A DNA stretch of 64,000 bases. Source: QWHO01 sp039809865 (GTDB taxonomy: Bacteria; Vulcanimicrobiota; Xenobia; Xenobiales; QWHO01). Location: contig JBDHVW010000018.1 of assembly GCA_039809865.1 (NCBI GenBank), forward strand, positions 1-64,000, given 5' to 3'. This document shows positions 61,633 to 64,000 of the stretch, piece by piece. The notes under the pieces were generated by a model. That model had not been told where the DNA came from. It was given only the letters and a program-made list of their open reading frames with translations, and did no database searches. Position 1 is the first letter of the stretch; every line of letters starts with the position of its first letter. The position numbers and the translations under genes were made by a program.

Positions 61633-63968
61633 GGAATGATGCTGAAGCCGCGCACCTGATTGCCCGGCTGATCGGTGATGTAGACGAAGCGCTCCAGCGG
61701 GTCGACGATGATATCGAAGAAGCTGCCCACGTTGGCGGGGCTGTCGTCGAGCTCGGTGGGCACGCCCGTGGTGGGGTCGAGCGCAAAGATGTGCATGTTG
61801 GGGGTCACGTTGTCTCCCGCGTAGAGAAACTCCCCGTTGAGCACCACGCGGGCTCCCGTCAGGTTGCCCATCGCAGCGAAGGGCGAGCCGGCGATGGGGG
61901 TGAGGAAGCCGGTGGCGGGATTGAAGGAGTGGACGGCCACCGCGCCGTTCTGAGCTGAATACAGGAAGGTGCCCGTCGGGTCGAAGGCGACCGTGAGGCC
62001 GGCGGCGCTGGCGAAGGGAGAACCCGGCACGGCCGTGATGCCGCCCGTGGCCGGATTGATCGAGAAGACCGCTCCGGTGTTGGCGACCAGGAAGTTGTTG
62101 TTGGGGTGGAGGACGCCACTCTGGGTGACACCTGCACCGGTCGAGCTGCCCGAGCCGGAAACCGCCGTCATCGAGGTCAGGTCAATCGCGGACACCGTGT
62201 TCCCCACGAAGTTGAAAATATAGGCCGTCCGCGTGGTTCCCTCGCGGATCACGAGATCCAGCGGGTTCCCGCCGGTGCCCGCGTTGACCGAGCCGGTGAG
62301 ATCGCCCGTGCCGAGGTTGAGCGCAAACCGGGTGACGGTGCTGCTGTTCGAATTGACGGCCACGGCGCCGGTGTCGTCAGGGAAGATGGCGAAACCTCCG
62401 ACCTGGTTGCCGCCCGACACGAAGGGCGAGTTCACCACTTCGGTGAGAGCCCCGGTGGCGCTTACGCTGTAACCCCGAACCTGGCCTGGCGCCAACCCGA
62501 ACTCGCCAAGGTAGAGCAGGCTCCCGTCGCTGGTCATGTCGCCGCGCAAAGGCTGGTTGAACCCACCCACCGGGAAACCGGCCAGCGGCAGAACGAAGCC
62601 CCGCGGAAGGCTCTGATCGAAGGTCGTGCTGACAGCGGTGGTCAGGCCAGGGGAAACGGCCTGCAGAGTATAGCCCGTTCCCGACTTGCTCAAGACCACG
62701 TTGCTGAACGTGGCCACACCGTTGACGGCGGCGACCGACAGAGTGCCGCTCAACGTGGCGGGCCCCGGGTTACTGGCCAGCGAGAGCGTCACGGTCGCTG
62801 TGGAGCTGGTGTCCACGTTCCCCAGGGCGTCCTGGATCTCGACCGTGAAGGCGGTCAAAGCCGCGCGCGCCTGCCCGGGGGAAGGCTGGGTGCCGAAGAC
62901 CAGCTGAGTGCCCGCGGCGGTGACATTGAACGGAGTACTGGGGACGTCCGGCACTCCGGCAAAGGAGCCCACCAGGGTGTAACCCGCTCCGGGCACGTTC
63001 ACCTGGAGATCGGCGAAGGTGGCCACGCCACCGCTGGGGACCACGCTGACCGTTCCGCCCAGCGGGCCGCCGCCCGGATTGGAGCCAAACGCGACCGACA
63101 CGGGAGTGCTGGCCGTGGGGACGGTGATGCCGGCCGCATCCTGCACCACGATCTGAAGGGGGGGCGCAAGAATCTGACCCGCCACCCCGGCCGTCGGCTG
63201 CGCGACGATGGCCAGCTGCGCCGGCGGGCCCACGCTGGTGGCGATATCGAACGGATCACTGGTGGCGCCGGTGAAATTCGATGCCGAGGCACTCAAGACG
63301 AAGCCGGTTCCGGCCTGGTCGACGGAGAGATTGGCGAACGTGGCCACCCCGTTGACGGCGTTGACGGTCGCCGTGCCATTCAGATTGGCCGCCCCGGTCA
63401 GCGTCAGCGTGACGGCGTCCTGGGCACTCGAGAGCAAGTTGCCGTCAGAATCCACCAGCTCGACCTGAACCGCGGGAGTGAGAACCTGGCCCACCAGCGT
63501 GCCGGCCGGCTGGGTCCGAAACCGAAGCTGATCGATGCTGGGAGTGGGAGTCGGGCTGGGGCTACCGAGCGGAACCTGAACGGTCAGACTGGCGCGAAGG
63601 TTGGGAGAGATCGCGAACGCCTCGGACAGGGAGCGCCCCAGCTCCAGACCCTCGTCGTCGAGAGCCACCAGCCGCACGCGTCGCTGGCCGGCCGCGATAT
63701 TGGTGATCGTCTGCTGCACGGTGGGCCCTTTGCCCAGCGTGAGACTGATCGGAGCCACCACGTCGCGTTCGGTCTCGTCGGCGTCCACGACGCGGATGAG
63801 CAGCGTGGTCAACACTCCCCGGCCCTGGAACTGGCTCAAGTCGACCCGCAGGGACAAAGAGCCCGTCTCGGAGGAAGTCGGAGCAGCGGCCGAGCCGCCT
63901 CCTCCGCCCCCCGAGCAGCCGAGAAGCATCAAGATCAGGGCCAGGAAGGCCAGGCTCGAGATACGCAC
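61629..63968 (-). CDS. Lipoprotein with Ig-like repeats and a C-terminal beta-propeller
   Basis: 779 aa from a GTG with AGGGGG 7 nt upstream. Lipoprotein signal with Cys18 (LMLLGCSG) and a Gly/Ser linker. An N-terminal beta domain (~35-135) and a Pro/Thr/Ser hinge are followed by three Ig-like repeats (~150-455), each with a GxVATFxxLxV ... G-T-G-Y-x-L pattern. A YncE/lactonase-like propeller (~480-779) carries repeated NPATGGITAVPGSPFAS-type blades. Surface-exposed, binding or adhesion role likely; no active-site motif seen. Confidence 0.82.
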   Translation of the reverse strand: MRISSLAFLALILMLLGCSGGGGGGSAAAPTSSETGSLSLRVDLSQFQGRGVLTTLLIRVVDADETERDVVAPISLTLGKGPTVQQTITNIAAGQRRVRLVALDDEGLELGRSLSEAFAISPNLRASLTVQVPLGSPSPTPTPSIDQLRFRTQPAGTLVGQVLTPAVQVELVDSDGNLLSSAQDAVTLTLTGAANLNGTATVNAVNGVATFANLSVDQAGTGFVLSASASNFTGATSDPFDIATSVGPPAQLAIVAQPTAGVAGQILAPPLQIVVQDAAGITVPTASTPVSVAFGSNPGGGPLGGTVSVVPSGGVATFADLQVNVPGAGYTLVGSFAGVPDVPSTPFNVTAAGTQLVFGTQPSPGQARAALTAFTVEIQDALGNVDTSSTATVTLSLASNPGPATLSGTLSVAAVNGVATFSNVVLSKSGTGYTLQAVSPGLTTAVSTTFDQSLPRGFVLPLAGFPVGGFNQPLRGDMTSDGSLLYLGEFGLAPGQVRGYSVSATGALTEVVNSPFVSGGNQVGGFAIFPDDTGAVAVNSNSSTVTRFALNLGTGDLTGSVNAGTGGNPLDLVIREGTTRTAYIFNFVGNTVSAIDLTSMTAVSGSGSSTGAGVTQSGVLHPNNNFLVANTGAVFSINPATGGITAVPGSPFASAAGLTVAFDPTGTFLYSAQNGAVAVHSFNPATGFLTPIAGSPFAAMGNLTGARVVLNGEFLYAGDNVTPNMHIFALDPTTGVPTELDDSPANVGSFFDIIVDPLERFVYITDQPGNQVRGFSIIP

Positions 63969-64000
63969 GACAATTCCCCCTGGTGCTTTAGAGTCCGTCC

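Overview
This is a GC-rich bacterial chromosome segment. It shows short intergenic gaps, many 4-nt start/stop overlaps (ATGA, GTGA, TTGA) and frequent GTG/TTG starts. The gene order yqfF(pgpH)-ybeY-dgkA, SpoVG-like and CHASE2-cyclase proteins and a LexA operator close to the Gram-positive type point to a Terrabacteria-like lineage. An uncultured relative of Armatimonadota or Eremiobacterota would fit, but the phylum is my inference and no 16S gene is present.

Layout. 1-4 kb: the tail of an unknown gene, then two co-transcribed CHASE2/class III nucleotide cyclases with complementary active-site losses. 4.2-5.5 kb: lexA with its operator/promoter and two small downstream ORFs. 5.6-9 kb: pgpH-like HD phosphodiesterase, ybeY, and a DgkA-PAP2 fusion. 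9-22.5 kb: glpD with a glycine-zipper extension, a B12-type radical SAM protein, hydrolases, an LRR/HEAT protein, an AspH-type hydroxylase, small secreted or membrane proteins and an ATP-dependent DNA ligase.

22,585-30,344: a 7.7-kb integrative element in the 3' half of a tRNA-Val gene. It is bounded by a 45-bp direct repeat and carries a tyrosine integrase, serine recombinase, XRE and AlpA-like regulators, a SpoVG-like protein, a primase-helicase and several small genes. I see no virion genes, so it resembles a phage satellite or small ICE-like island. It is followed by a minus-strand tRNA cluster (Val, Glu, CAT-anticodon).

30.6-47 kb: a 1171-aa GlmS-like protein, a YchF-type GTPase, AmrS, a TPR protein, SMC, a DUF4127 protein, ComEC, a zinc dehydrogenase and a tail-anchored HTH protein. 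47.2-61.3 kb: hemL, a polyprenyl diphosphate synthase and complex I genes nuoABCD, nuoHJK and nuoLMN. The nuo genes are interrupted by opposite-strand methyltransferase and YgjP-type genes, and nuoE, F, G and I are absent here. The end holds a lipoprotein with Ig-like repeats and a beta-propeller.

Two regulatory circuits emerge. A perfect CRP-type site (TGTGA-N6-TCACA) lies upstream of the hemL-prenyl synthase-nuoABCD unit, and the window also encodes its own apparently heterodimeric cyclase. lexA has a textbook promoter overlapped by two GTGGAC-N4-GTYCAC-type boxes.
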